From: an uncultured Sphingomonadaceae bacterium
GTDB lineage: Bacteria > Pseudomonadota > Alphaproteobacteria > Sphingomonadales > Sphingomonadaceae
Reading direction: 5' to 3'
DNA: 64,000 nucleotides
NCBI GenBank assembly: GCA_947495985.1
Contig: CANMBD010000001.1
Location: 1,550,001-1,614,000 of the forward strand
Position numbers and translations under genes: made by a program. Below, in pieces: positions 18,030 through 26,701 of the stretch. How positions within the stretch are numbered: position 1 is the first letter of the stretch; every line of letters begins with the position of its first letter. The notes below the pieces were generated by a model. The model was not told the DNA's origin and made no database searches. It worked only from the letters and a program-made list of their open reading frames with translations.

Positions 18030-18450
18030 TCTTCAACAAACCGAGCCGGGGAATTTCTATTTTGGGGCAGCGATCCATAACAACATCAAGTCCCGCTTCT
18101 TCAGCGCGTTCAACGGCAGGTCTGTTGATCACGTTGAGCTGCATCCATACGGATTTTGCGCCCACCGCTATGGCTTCATCCACGACGCCGCCCGCCGCAT
18201 TCGAGTTGCGGAAGATATCGACCATATCGATCGCCCCCTCAATGGCTTCGAGAGACGGCGCAACCTCTACTCCGTGCAATTCCTGACCAGCCAGTCCCGG
18301 ATTGATTGGCGTGACATCATAGCCCTGGTCGAGAAGAAATTTGAGGATACGATTACTTGCGCGCTCTGGCTTGGCTGATGCGCCGACGAGAGCAATATGT
18401 TTGGTTTCGGTCAGTAGACGGGCGATGTCTTCATCAGTTTCCAAAAGCAT
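18013..18450 (-). CDS. CoA-binding domain protein (YccU-like)
   Basis: This 145-residue single Rossmann domain has the succinyl-CoA-synthetase-like CoA-binding pattern. [20 protein letters not shown] is the nucleotide loop, followed by [33 protein letters not shown] and the ending [17 protein letters not shown] precedes the ATG by seven bases. The biochemical role of this widespread family is not known. It ends inside the start of the molybdopterin gene. Confidence 0.85.
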   Translation of the reverse strand: MLLETDEDIARLLTETKHIALVGASAKPERASNRILKFLLDQGYDVTPINPGLAGQELHGVEVAPSLEAIEGAIDMVDIFRNSNAAGGVVDEAIAVGAKSVWMQLNVINRPAVERAEEAGLDVVMDRCPKIEIPRLGLLKSGDGG

Positions 18451-18479
18451 GGCCGGTCTCTCCCTTCACAGTAAACGAC

Positions 18480-19442
18480 TTATTGTTCATCCAACCATGT
18501 CGCGAGCCTTTTGGCAATATCGTGAAAAGCCTTTCCTTGCAGACTGTCAGAATAGGCCGGCGGCGTTCCCCCATCGCTGGATTTGCGAATTTCGATGTCC
18601 AGAGGCACCCGGCCCATAAACGCCATGCCCATTGTCTTGGCCGCCGCTTCGGCGCCGCCGGCACCAAAGGGGTCGCTGACTTCACCGCAATGCGGACAAA
18701 TATAACCCGCCATATTTTCGATCATGCCTATAATCGGTATTTTCGCCTGCTCGAATAGGTCCACCGCACGCACCGCGTCCATCAACGCAAGATCCTGCGG
18801 CGTCGAAACAATCAACGCCCCGACTGGTTTGTGGTTTTGCATCATCGACAATTGCACATCTCCTGTGCCCGGCGGCATGTCGACGATCAAAAGCTCGGTA
18901 TCGCCCCAATGGGCATCAATCAATTGCTCCAGCGCCTTGCCCGCCATCGGGCCGCGCCACGCAATCGCCTGACCGGGCTTGGCGAGATGTCCCATAGACA
19001 GCACCGGAATACCATATTCATTCGAAACCGGGATCAGCTGCTTGCCTTCGGCTTCGGGTTTCCGGCCTTCGCAATTCAAAAGACGCGGCTGGGACGGCCC
19101 GTAAATATCAGCATCGACCATGCCAACTTTGTGCCCCATTGCTTTCAGCGCAATGGCGAGATTCGTGGACAACGTAGACTTGCCAACTCCGCCTTTGCCA
19201 CTACCCACAGCGATCAGACGGCGCTGAACTTTTTCAGCCGTCATCACGATGTCGACCTTCTCAACAACATCCAGATCCAATAGCTTGCCTTTAACGGCAA
19301 TCTCAATCTGTCCGCGCTCGCGAACGTCGAGTCCGCTGACATTTAATACTAGCGAAACGCGCCCTTCTTCCAGGCGAACAGCGCTAAATCTCCCGCTTGC
19401 GACCTCTTCAAGGGCCGCCTCGATGTTAGAAATATCGGTCAT
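18480..19442 (-). CDS. mrp: Mrp/NBP35-type iron-sulfur cluster carrier ATPase
   Basis: The protein has 320 residues. The N-terminal MIP18-like domain (IEAALEEVASGRFSAVRL) is followed by a deviant Walker A, GSGKGGVGKSTLSTNLA, the Walker-B-type VDMPPGTGD, and the cluster-binding pair YICPHCGE. Mrp/ApbC holds and transfers [4Fe-4S] clusters. That is relevant to the ferredoxin and photolyase clusters in this window, though no direct link is shown. It is the first gene of the long minus-strand run and is divergent from hflK. Confidence 0.93.
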   Translation of the reverse strand: MTDISNIEAALEEVASGRFSAVRLEEGRVSLVLNVSGLDVRERGQIEIAVKGKLLDLDVVEKVDIVMTAEKVQRRLIAVGSGKGGVGKSTLSTNLAIALKAMGHKVGMVDADIYGPSQPRLLNCEGRKPEAEGKQLIPVSNEYGIPVLSMGHLAKPGQAIAWRGPMAGKALEQLIDAHWGDTELLIVDMPPGTGDVQLSMMQNHKPVGALIVSTPQDLALMDAVRAVDLFEQAKIPIIGMIENMAGYICPHCGEVSDPFGAGGAEAAAKTMGMAFMGRVPLDIEIRKSSDGGTPPAYSDSLQGKAFHDIAKRLATWLDEQ

Positions 19443-19501
19443 TTGTTCCGCATAGTTACACTTTTATCCGATTGACACTGTTTTTCTGACACCACGCTAC
19501 C

Positions 19502-19507
19502 TATAAT
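19502..19507 (+). promoter_or_regulatory. possible -10 box at the hflK start
   Basis: TATAAT ends six bases before the first possible hflK ATG, so a transcript from it would begin about at that codon. TTGACA at 19472-19477 is too far away (24-base spacer) to pair well. Either the mRNA is leaderless, the start is the later ATG at 19574, or the box is chance. Confidence 0.35.
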
Positions 19508-19513
19508 GAAATC

Positions 19514-20605
19514 ATGGATAAAAAAATTGACGGGCAAGCGGCCCAAAAAACGTTCTTGGGTTCTATATTGAACATGGCTAGCCCTTGGGGCAATGGCGGA
19601 GGAGATGACGGCAAAGGTAGTGGTCCGCGCAATCCGTGGGGTAGTCCTGCGGGCGGATCTTCTGGCGGTGGCGGCAAGGGCGGATCCGCTTCGCTCGAGG
19701 AACTTTTCAAAAAAGGCACTGGCGGCGGCTTTAAAGGCGGTATCCCGAAACGGCCGGGCGGTCGTCCTTGGTGGCCGATCATCTTGATCGGTTTCATTAT
19801 TTTGTGGGCTTTATTGACTTCGATCCACCGGGTGAGCCCGCAGGAGCGGGGCGTGGTGACGTTTTTCGGTTCCTATTCACGGACCATGCAGCCAGGCTTG
19901 CATTTCTCACTTCCCGCCCCACTGGAGCAAGTGATGAAACTCGATGTGGAAGAAATTCGTACAATCGACATTCCCACTGGTGAATCGGAAAAGCTGATCC
20001 TGACCGGTGACCAGAATATCGTCGACCTCGCCTATTCAGTGCGTTGGAACATCAAGTCGCCGGAACTATTCCTGTTCCAGATTGCCGAACAGGAAGAAAC
20101 GATCAAGGAAGTCGCTGAATCCGCTATGCGAGCGGCGGTCGCCAATTTCACGCTCGATGATACTATCGGGTCAGAGCGTACCGAGATTGAACAGCAGGTC
20201 GAACAGAATATGCAGGCCCTGCTCGATGGTTATGGAGCTGGCGTCGTGATCCGCGGTATCGCAATCAAGAAAGCCGATCCGCCCGCCGCCGTGAACGATG
20301 CGTTTAAAGAAGTGTCGGCCGCGCAGCAGACCGCACAGACCTATCTCAACGAAGCGCGCGCCTATGCACAGCAATTGACAGCGCAAGCACAAGGTGAATC
20401 GGCTGCCTTTGACAAAGTCTACGAGGAATATCGCCTCGCACCACGCGTGACGCGGCAACGGATGTATTATGAAACGATGGAGCGCGTATTGTCGCAAGTT
20501 GACAAGACAATTATCGAGGCGGACGGCGTAACGCCTTATCTGCCACTCCCGGAAATCAAGAAGCGGGCTCAAGCAGCAGCGCCCCAAGTTGTGGAGGCGA
20601 AATAG
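19514..20605 (+). CDS. hflK: HflK, FtsH protease modulator (SPFH family)
   Basis: This 363-residue inner-membrane protein forms the HflKC cage around the FtsH protease. It has the glycine-rich cytoplasmic head (GSPAGGSSGGGGKGG) and one membrane helix near residue 90 (WPIILIGFIILWALLTS). The SPFH/band-7 domain follows, from VSPQERGVVTFFGSYSRTM. A coiled region ends in EYRLAPRVTRQRMYYETMERVL. A start at 19574 (MASPWGNGGG) is also possible and resembles other HflK N-termini better. Its TAG stop overlaps the hflC GTG start by one base. Confidence 0.93.
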   Translation: MDKKIDGQAAQKTFLGSILNMASPWGNGGGDDGKGSGPRNPWGSPAGGSSGGGGKGGSASLEELFKKGTGGGFKGGIPKRPGGRPWWPIILIGFIILWALLTSIHRVSPQERGVVTFFGSYSRTMQPGLHFSLPAPLEQVMKLDVEEIRTIDIPTGESEKLILTGDQNIVDLAYSVRWNIKSPELFLFQIAEQEETIKEVAESAMRAAVANFTLDDTIGSERTEIEQQVEQNMQALLDGYGAGVVIRGIAIKKADPPAAVNDAFKEVSAAQQTAQTYLNEARAYAQQLTAQAQGESAAFDKVYEEYRLAPRVTRQRMYYETMERVLSQVDKTIIEADGVTPYLPLPEIKKRAQAAAPQVVEAK

Positions 20606-21456
20606 TGAGCAACATTATGAAAAATCCAGTCGCGCTCGGCATCATCGTTTTCGGCTTACTCCTGGTGCTGGTAAACACGCTCATTATCGTACCGGAAACC
20701 CGTCAGGGCGTCGTCGTACGCTTTGGTGAACCCGTGCGGATCATCAATCGCTACCAGGACAATACGCCTTTCGGTCAGACCGGCGCAGGACTGCTGCCCA
20801 AATTCCCCTTCATCGAACAGGTGGAATGGATCGACAAACGCATTCTCGACGTTGAGATGGAGCAACAACAAGTGCTTTCCACCGACCAGTTGCGCTTGCA
20901 GGTCGATGCCTTTGCCCGCTTTCGGATCACCGATCCTTTGCGGATGTTCATCGCTGCCGGCAATGAAGCTCGCGTTGCTGATGAACTGCGTCCGATCCTC
21001 GGTTCTGCATTGCGTAACGAGCTCGGCAAACGTCCCTTCGCCGCCCTTCTGAGCCCCGAGCGGGGTCAGGTGATGGACAATATCCGCACCGGCCTGAACC
21101 GGGTCGCCCGCCAATATGGAGCGGAAATTGTAGATGTGCGGATCAAACGTGCCGATCTGCCTGATGGAACGCCGCTTGAAAGTGCCTACCAGCGAATGCG
21201 GACAGCGCGTGAACAGGAAGCCCGCACAATCAAGGCGCAAGGGGCAAAACAGGCACAGATCATCCGCGCAGAAGCAGATGCGAGTGCCGCCCGGACCTAT
21301 GCTGAAAGCTTCGGCAAAGATGCAGACTTTTACGATTTCTACCGTGCCATGAAAAGCTACGAAACCACTTTCCGCAGAGGTCAGGAAGGCGATCCCAATT
21401 CGTCTTTCGTCCTTTCACCGGACAATGAATATCTCCGCCAGTTCCGCGGCAGGTAA
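20605..21456 (+). CDS. hflC: HflC, FtsH protease modulator (SPFH family)
   Basis: This 283-residue partner of HflK has a GTG start in a TAGTG junction. It has an N-terminal helix (VALGIIVFGLLLVLVNTLII) and then the band-7 domain, from ETRQGVVVRFGEPVRIIN. VDAFARFRITDPLRMFIAAG and the helical tail AEADASAARTYAESFGKDADFY are diagnostic for HflC. Co-transcription with hflK is clear from the overlap. A SnoaL-like gene follows after nine bases. Confidence 0.95.
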   Translation: MSNIMKNPVALGIIVFGLLLVLVNTLIIVPETRQGVVVRFGEPVRIINRYQDNTPFGQTGAGLLPKFPFIEQVEWIDKRILDVEMEQQQVLSTDQLRLQVDAFARFRITDPLRMFIAAGNEARVADELRPILGSALRNELGKRPFAALLSPERGQVMDNIRTGLNRVARQYGAEIVDVRIKRADLPDGTPLESAYQRMRTAREQEARTIKAQGAKQAQIIRAEADASAARTYAESFGKDADFYDFYRAMKSYETTFRRGQEGDPNSSFVLSPDNEYLRQFRGR

Positions 21457-21465
21457 ACGACTTTG

Positions 21466-21903
21466 ATGTCCAACCGGGATATCGTGAACGCCTATTACGA
21501 GGCGCTCGCCCGGTTGGACGTCGACGCGTTTGAAGCGCTTCATCATCCTGATGTAATCTATAATGTGTCCGGCAACACTATTATCTCCGGCCGCTATGAC
21601 AGTTTCGAGGCACTGAAAACCATATTACCACTGATTTTTGACGCTCTCGATTTCGAACAGTTTCAGTTTGCTGAAAACTGGAAGATCATGAATGACGGCC
21701 CCGATGGCACCACGGCAATCATGGAAGCCAGGGGCGTTGCAAAAAATGGCAAGCGCTATGATCAACGCTATGCCCATATTTTCACTTTCCGCGATGGCAA
21801 GATAGCCTCCGTCCACGAATTTTTCGATACACAGCTGGCAAATGAATCGCTGGACTTTATCGGTAAGCCGCCTTGCCAAACCGATGGTGATTTCAGGCTG
21901 TGA
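21466..21903 (+). CDS. SnoaL-like/NTF2-fold protein
   Basis: This 145-residue protein of the ketosteroid-isomerase-like fold begins MSNRDIVNAYYEALARLDVD and has the pocket segments DAFEALHHPDVIYNVSGN and RYDQRYAHIFTFRDGKI. HEFFDTQLANESL lies near the end. Such proteins may be small isomerases, hydratases or ligand binders; nothing here fixes the substrate. The ATG lies nine bases after hflC, so it is probably the third gene of that operon. Confidence 0.8.
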   Translation: MSNRDIVNAYYEALARLDVDAFEALHHPDVIYNVSGNTIISGRYDSFEALKTILPLIFDALDFEQFQFAENWKIMNDGPDGTTAIMEARGVAKNGKRYDQRYAHIFTFRDGKIASVHEFFDTQLANESLDFIGKPPCQTDGDFRL

Positions 21904-22029
21904 CGGCATTTCATAAGTAGAAATACCGCCAAACCGCAAGCCAACGACTACAATTGTCGTTTTTTCTGCAGAAAGACGAGGTTTTTCGATAAATTGGCTA
22001 TTTTTGGCTTGCGAATGCCGTTTGTCACA

Positions 22030-22043
22030 CCCAGATATCTGGG
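22030..22043. promoter_or_regulatory. perfect 14-base palindrome upstream of the DegP-type gene
   Basis: CCCAGATATCTGGG is fully self-complementary and lies 160 bases before the protease start in the 299-base gap. A second imperfect palindrome, ATCACCTAT-CTT-ATAGGCGAT, follows at 22056-22076. Both could be operators for a stress regulator; no regulator is identified. Confidence 0.4.
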
Positions 22044-22154
22044 ACGGGGTCTAAAATCACCTATCTTATAGGCGATCTTAATGATCGACTGTGGTAACAT
22101 TCAAATTCGGTTCATAAATTTTGCGCCAATAATTTATGTAACTTGAAGGATTTT

Positions 22155-22180
22155 GGTATCGAATGTTAATGATCGATACC
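22155..22180 (+). promoter_or_regulatory. inverted repeat in the leader of the DegP-type gene
   Basis: GGTATCGA and TCGATACC form eight-base arms around a ten-base loop, ending 22 bases before the GTG start. The element TTAATGATCGA inside it also occurs at 22078-22088, so an 11-base direct repeat with 88-base period surrounds the promoter region. It could be an operator pair or a leader hairpin. Confidence 0.45.
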
Positions 22181-22202
22181 GTCAAATTGAGAGGAATATA
22201 TT

Positions 22203-23738
22203 GTGCGTTACGCTTACGGAATTTCAGCAGCTTTGCTTTTGGCGGGAGGAACAGCGGCGTTGACCGGCATCGGGTCCGCCGGTGCTCAAGTCGCTGCCAA
22301 TGACAGTCAGGTCATGAGAGCCGCTGCGCCGCGCCCAGGCGCGCCGATGAGCTTTGCTGACCTGACCGAACAATTACAGCCGGCCGTTGTCAACATTTCC
22401 ACCACACAGCGCGTGCGGGTAAGAAATAATCCATTTGCCGGTACGCCATTTGATGGTCTGTTCGGAAACCGCCGAGGCGGAAACAATGGTGGGCAGACCC
22501 GCCAGGCCCAATCCCTAGGATCCGGCTTTATCATTTCCGCTGACGGCTATGTAGTCACGAACAACCACGTCGTTGCCCCCGGCAATCGCAACGCGACGAT
22601 TGAAACAATCACGGTAATCATGCCGGATCGGACAGAATATGAAGCGACCTTGGTAGGTCGGGATGCTGCATCTGATATCGCCGTTCTGAAAATTAATGCG
22701 GACAAAGACCTGCCTTTTGTCAAATTTGGCGATAGTCAAGGCGCCCGTGTCGGCGACTGGGTTATTGCGATCGGCAACCCGTTCGGTCTCGGCGGAACAG
22801 TAACCACAGGCATTTTGTCGGCCATTCACCGGAACACTGGACAAGGCGGCGCTTATGACCGTTTCCTGCAAACCGATGCATCCATCAACCGTGGTAATAG
22901 CGGCGGGCCGATGTTCGATCTGAATGGCAATGTGATCGGTATCAACAATGCCATTATCTCGCCTACCGGCGGCAATGTTGGTATTGGCTTTGCCATCCCT
23001 GCAGAGGTAGCAGTTCCGATCGTTAACACCTTGCGCAAAGGTGAAAAAGTTGAACGCGGTTATCTCGGAGTACAAATCAGCCCGCTGACCGAAGATCTGG
23101 CCGACTCGCTTGGCCTTCAGAAAAATCGTGGTGAATTTGTCCAGCGTGTTGAGGCCGGCGAAGGCGCTTCCAAGGCTGGCATTCAGGCTGGCGATGTTAT
23201 TGTGAAGGTGAATGGGCAGGCTGTTACCCCGGATCAGACCCTGTCTTACCTGGTTGCTAACTTGCCTGTCGGCACAAAGGTTCCCATCGAATTGCTGCGG
23301 GATGGTAAAACTATAAAGGTCAATGCCACGCTTGGTGAAAGGCCATCGGAAGAAGAATTGGCTGCGAGCAGCTTTGATCCCGATGCCGAGGATCCCATGG
23401 GCACGGACGAAGATGGCGCGAGTGCCGAAGCTACCGCTGAAGCGCTTGGACTGTCAGTCGTCGACTTGACCCCTGCCATTGCGCGCCAAATCCGCGTACC
23501 TTCATCACAAAAAGGCGTTGTTGTATCGACAGTCGACCCCAACAGTGATGCGGCCAGCAAAGGCATCAGGCGCACCACGGTTATCATCAGTGTAAACCGT
23601 CGTCCGGTTAACACCGCATCGGATTTGGACAAAGCGATCAGCGCCGCTAAACGGTCAAACCGTGAAGCTGTATTACTGCAAGTCAGACAAGGCAGCCGTG
23701 ATCCAAGATTTGTTGGTGTTCGGCTGAATGACGAATAA
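22203..23738 (+). CDS. DegP/HtrA-type periplasmic serine protease (Do family)
   Basis: This 511-residue protein has a signal peptide (MRYAYGISAALLLAGG, cleaved near AGAQ). The trypsin-like domain carries the catalytic triad in VVTNNHVVAP, SDIAVLKIN and INRGNSGGP. Two PDZ domains follow, from RGYLGVQISPLTEDL and from LGLSVVDLTPAIARQI. It degrades or refolds damaged envelope proteins. The start is GTG, with GAGG eight bases upstream. Palindromes in the leader suggest stress control. A strong terminator follows 28 bases after the stop, so it is a single-gene unit. Confidence 0.95.
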   Translation: MRYAYGISAALLLAGGTAALTGIGSAGAQVAANDSQVMRAAAPRPGAPMSFADLTEQLQPAVVNISTTQRVRVRNNPFAGTPFDGLFGNRRGGNNGGQTRQAQSLGSGFIISADGYVVTNNHVVAPGNRNATIETITVIMPDRTEYEATLVGRDAASDIAVLKINADKDLPFVKFGDSQGARVGDWVIAIGNPFGLGGTVTTGILSAIHRNTGQGGAYDRFLQTDASINRGNSGGPMFDLNGNVIGINNAIISPTGGNVGIGFAIPAEVAVPIVNTLRKGEKVERGYLGVQISPLTEDLADSLGLQKNRGEFVQRVEAGEGASKAGIQAGDVIVKVNGQAVTPDQTLSYLVANLPVGTKVPIELLRDGKTIKVNATLGERPSEEELAASSFDPDAEDPMGTDEDGASAEATAEALGLSVVDLTPAIARQIRVPSSQKGVVVSTVDPNSDAASKGIRRTTVIISVNRRPVNTASDLDKAISAAKRSNREAVLLQVRQGSRDPRFVGVRLNDE

Positions 23739-23765
23739 CGAAGGTTCAAAATTGTAACATTACCC

Positions 23766-23794
23766 AAAGGCCAGCGTATCGCGCTGGCCTTTTT
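23766..23794 (+). terminator. rho-independent terminator of the DegP-type gene
   Basis: AAAGGCCAGCG, a five-base loop and CGCTGGCCTTT form a perfect 11-base stem that runs into a T-tract (TTTTT). It lies 28 bases after the protease stop codon and before the HerA-like gene. Confidence 0.9.
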
Positions 23795-23842
23795 GCTGGG
23801 TGATGGATATCCTTCCAACTCAGATATTTGAGGGGATTCGCT

Positions 23843-25423
23843 ATGGCTGGTGCAACAGAGATATTTTTGGGACTAGGTGGCGACGAACGCCAAAGCCTGA
23901 ACCTCAAACGCGCCAATCGCCATGGTCTTATCGCAGGTGCCACCGGTACCGGTAAAACAGTGACCCTGCAGGGCATGGCTGAAAGCTTCTCCGCCAATGG
24001 TGTTCCGGTCTTTGTCGCAGATGTGAAAGGCGATCTGGCCGGCGTCTCAATGGCTGGCTCCTCCACCTTCAAACATGCTGACAAGCTGGAAGGGCGGGCC
24101 AAGGAATTGGGCATGGATGACTATACCTATTCCGATAATCCCGCGATTTTCTGGGACCTTTATGGCAAACAGGGTCATCCGATCCGTACGACCATCACCG
24201 AAATGGGACCGTTGTTGCTGGCGCGCCTGATGGACCTCAATGACACGCAGGAAGGCGTGCTCAACATTGTCTTTCGTTTTGCGGATGAAGAAGGACTATT
24301 GCTGCTCAATCTGGACGACTTGCAGTCCATGCTGGCTTACACCGCCGAAAACGCGAAAGAGCTTTCGGCTAAATATGGCAATGTCAGTAAAGCCAGCGTC
24401 GGCGCGATCCAGCGTCAGTTGTTGCAACTTGATAGCCAGGGCGCCGGACAGTTTTTTGGCGAGCCCGCGCTTGAAATTGATGATTTTATCAAATGCGATG
24501 ATCAAGGCCGGGGCTATATCAATGTGCTTGCCGCCGACCAGTTGATGCGCAGCCCGAAACTCTATGCAACCTTCCTGCTATGGTTGCTCGCGGAACTGTT
24601 TGAAACGCTGCCCGAAGTCGGCGATCCGGAAAAACCGAAACTGGTCTTCTTCTTTGACGAAGCGCATCTGCTGTTCCAAGACGCTCCAAAGGCGCTGGAA
24701 GACAAGATCGAGCAAGTGGTGCGCCTGATCCGTTCCAAAGGCGTTGGCGTCTATTTCGTCACGCAAAACCCGGTTGATATTCCTGAGGATGTCGCTGGAC
24801 AGCTTGGCAACCGGGTCCAGCATGCGCTGCGTGCCTTCACGCCGCGCGACAAGAAAGCGATCAAGGCGGCGGCCGATACATTCCGGATCAATCCTGATCT
24901 GGATGTTGAGGAAGCGATTACCGAACTGCGCGTCGGTGAAGCGTTGGTGTCGACATTGATGGAAGACGGTGCGCCTTCGATTGTGCAGCGGACATTGATC
25001 AAGCCGCCGCGGTCTCGCCTGGGACCGATCACGGCCAAAGAGCGCGCGATCATGCAGTCTATTTCGCCCTATGATGGCAAATATGATGAGGAGATAGACC
25101 GGAACAGCGCTGAGGAAATATTGGCGCAAAAAGTCATTGACGCCACCGAAACCGCCAAAGAAGTCGAGGAAAAGGGCGAAGAGGAAGTCCGCAAGCAACC
25201 GCGCAAAAGCAAGAGCATGTGGGAAAAAGCGTTTAGTCGCGGCGCGAAAGTCGCGATGGGGTCCGCAGCAGGCATCGCCGCCTCAACCATGCTCGGCAAG
25301 AAATCACGCGCCAATCCGATGCGGTCCGGTGTGACGTCGGCGGTCGGTTCGATTGCGACCGATCTGGCCGGACCAGTTGCCGGACGGTTTGTTCGCAATC
25401 TGATCGGCGGGTTGATGCGCTAA
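23843..25423 (+). CDS. HerA-like helicase/ATPase, DUF853 type
   Basis: This 526-residue ATPase belongs to the HerA-FtsK superfamily. It has Walker A in [36 protein letters not shown] after it, and Walker B in [19 protein letters not shown]. The sensor segment is [21 protein letters not shown]. The C-terminus has a glutamate/lysine-rich stretch, then glycine-rich hydrophobic sequence near 470-526. The start at 23843 has AGGGG seven bases upstream. Unlike archaeal HerA there is no NurA-type nuclease beside it. The family's role in bacteria (often annotated YjgR) is not settled. Confidence 0.9.
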   Translation: MAGATEIFLGLGGDERQSLNLKRANRHGLIAGATGTGKTVTLQGMAESFSANGVPVFVADVKGDLAGVSMAGSSTFKHADKLEGRAKELGMDDYTYSDNPAIFWDLYGKQGHPIRTTITEMGPLLLARLMDLNDTQEGVLNIVFRFADEEGLLLLNLDDLQSMLAYTAENAKELSAKYGNVSKASVGAIQRQLLQLDSQGAGQFFGEPALEIDDFIKCDDQGRGYINVLAADQLMRSPKLYATFLLWLLAELFETLPEVGDPEKPKLVFFFDEAHLLFQDAPKALEDKIEQVVRLIRSKGVGVYFVTQNPVDIPEDVAGQLGNRVQHALRAFTPRDKKAIKAAADTFRINPDLDVEEAITELRVGEALVSTLMEDGAPSIVQRTLIKPPRSRLGPITAKERAIMQSISPYDGKYDEEIDRNSAEEILAQKVIDATETAKEVEEKGEEEVRKQPRKSKSMWEKAFSRGAKVAMGSAAGIAASTMLGKKSRANPMRSGVTSAVGSIATDLAGPVAGRFVRNLIGGLMR

Positions 25424-25432
25424 GCGTTCAAT

Positions 25433-25834
25433 TCAGTCCTTGCCGCCAAAGAAATTGGCGGCAATATCCTTGGCGATTCGCATTGGACGCAAGGTATCGG
25501 CATCAACACAACACCAGCTGGATTGTACTTCCGCCAGCACATCTTCGCCCCGACGGATAACCGTGCTGTAAAAAGCGCGCGCGCCGTGGACTTTTTCCAG
25601 CAGCACTTCGGCGATCACGTCATCGTCCAAAAAGGCCGGTTTCCGGTAGGTTATCTCATGTTTCAACGCGACCCATAAATGTGTCGCCACCGCCTCTGAC
25701 GGCGCGATTTTTTCCCAATGGGCGACAACAGCATCCTGCACCCATTTCAGGTAATTGGCATTGTTCACATGGCCCATGAAGTCGATATCATCAGGTTCTA
25801 TGGCAATGTTGTAGTGATGGGGGATGCTGCTCAT
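25433..25834 (-). CDS. hotdog-fold acyl-CoA thioesterase (YbgC/FadM-like)
   Basis: The 133-residue protein has the 4-hydroxybenzoyl-CoA-thioesterase pattern, including DIDFMGHVNNANYLKWVQDA with the catalytic aspartate/asparagine region. ITYRKPAFLDDDVIAEV and SSWCCVDADTLRPMRI follow. It probably hydrolyses medium or long acyl-CoA. I chose the ATG at 25834. The longer frame, to 25921, adds a poorly conserved leader. It is convergent with the HerA gene, only nine bases apart. Confidence 0.88.
   Translation of the reverse strand: MSSIPHHYNIAIEPDDIDFMGHVNNANYLKWVQDAVVAHWEKIAPSEAVATHLWVALKHEITYRKPAFLDDDVIAEVLLEKVHGARAFYSTVIRRGEDVLAEVQSSWCCVDADTLRPMRIAKDIAANFFGGKD
25440..25464. terminator. perfect hairpin over the thioesterase C-terminal codons
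   Basis: TTGCCGCCAA, a five-base loop and TTGGCGGCAA form a ten-base perfect stem inside the last codons of the thioesterase and 17 bases after the HerA-like stop. No T-tract follows on either strand, so bidirectional termination is only a possibility. Confidence 0.35.
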
Positions 25835-25971
25835 GGTGCTAACAATAATGTTAGCGGCGGGCGATTGATAGGGCAAAAGCAAAAAAGCGACATGACGTTG
25901 CATTATGATGCCGGATAGCAACGATTTTCTATGATATGTCGTTGGCGGATGAATCGACGGGGAACATGAAA

Positions 25972-26685
25972 ATGGCCATTAAATATATACAGTTCCAATC
26001 GGGTTTTGGCGTACCGAACCCGAGCCCCTTTTGCATGAAGGGAGAGATTTTACTGAAGATGGCGGGAGTCGAATATAAGGCCGAAATCATGGACGATCCG
26101 CGCAAGGCGCCAAAGGGCAAATTACCTTTCCTGATTGATAATGGCATCGAAGTTGCCGACACAACATTGATTAAACGCCATCTGGAGGACAAATATGGCG
26201 CCGATTTTGATGCCGGTCTCACGGAGGAGCAGCGCGCCATTTCCCATGCCATGGCGCGGATGATCGAAGAACGACTGTATTGGGTGACGCTCTACAGCCG
26301 ATGGATCGACGATCAGAACTGGGCGATCATCAAGGACTTCTGGTTTGGCGGCATGCCGCCGATCATTCGCAATATCGTGCCGATTGTTGCACAAAAACAG
26401 GTGAAAAATGGACTGCGGGCCCATGGCATAGGGCGGCATGCAGAGGAGGATATCTATGCCTTTGGCGCGGCCGACCTGGCGGCTTTATCGGCGCAATTGG
26501 GTCAAAAACCCTTTATGTTAGGCGACAAGCCGAGCAGTCTCGATGCGATCGCCTATCCAATCATTGCCAACAGCCTGATTGAGGAACTGCCCGGACCGAT
26601 GCTCGATGCTGCAAAATCACATTCTAACTTTGTTACTTACGTGCAACGTTGCGGCACCTTATGGTTCCCTGATGGTCAACATTGA
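25972..26685 (+). CDS. glutathione S-transferase family protein (metaxin-like)
   Basis: This protein has about 237 residues. The thioredoxin-like N-domain runs SPFCMKGEILLKMAGVEYKA, with KGKLPFLIDNGIEVADTTLI giving the cis-proline and glutathione gamma-glutamyl contacts. An all-helical C-domain includes LGDKPSSLDAIAYPIIAN. The pattern resembles bacterial relatives of metaxin/Tom37 GSTs. GGGGA sits eight bases before the ATG at 25972; starts at 25966 and 25936 are in frame. Its 3' end faces the next GST gene on the other strand. Confidence 0.85.
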   Translation: MAIKYIQFQSGFGVPNPSPFCMKGEILLKMAGVEYKAEIMDDPRKAPKGKLPFLIDNGIEVADTTLIKRHLEDKYGADFDAGLTEEQRAISHAMARMIEERLYWVTLYSRWIDDQNWAIIKDFWFGGMPPIIRNIVPIVAQKQVKNGLRAHGIGRHAEEDIYAFGAADLAALSAQLGQKPFMLGDKPSSLDAIAYPIIANSLIEELPGPMLDAAKSHSNFVTYVQRCGTLWFPDGQH

Positions 26686-26701
26686 GGCCCGGTTTTGCCG
26701 A

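Noticed and set aside
19472-19477. TTGACA as the -35 box for hflK
   Set aside because: The spacer to TATAAT would be 24 bases, far outside the usual 16-18.
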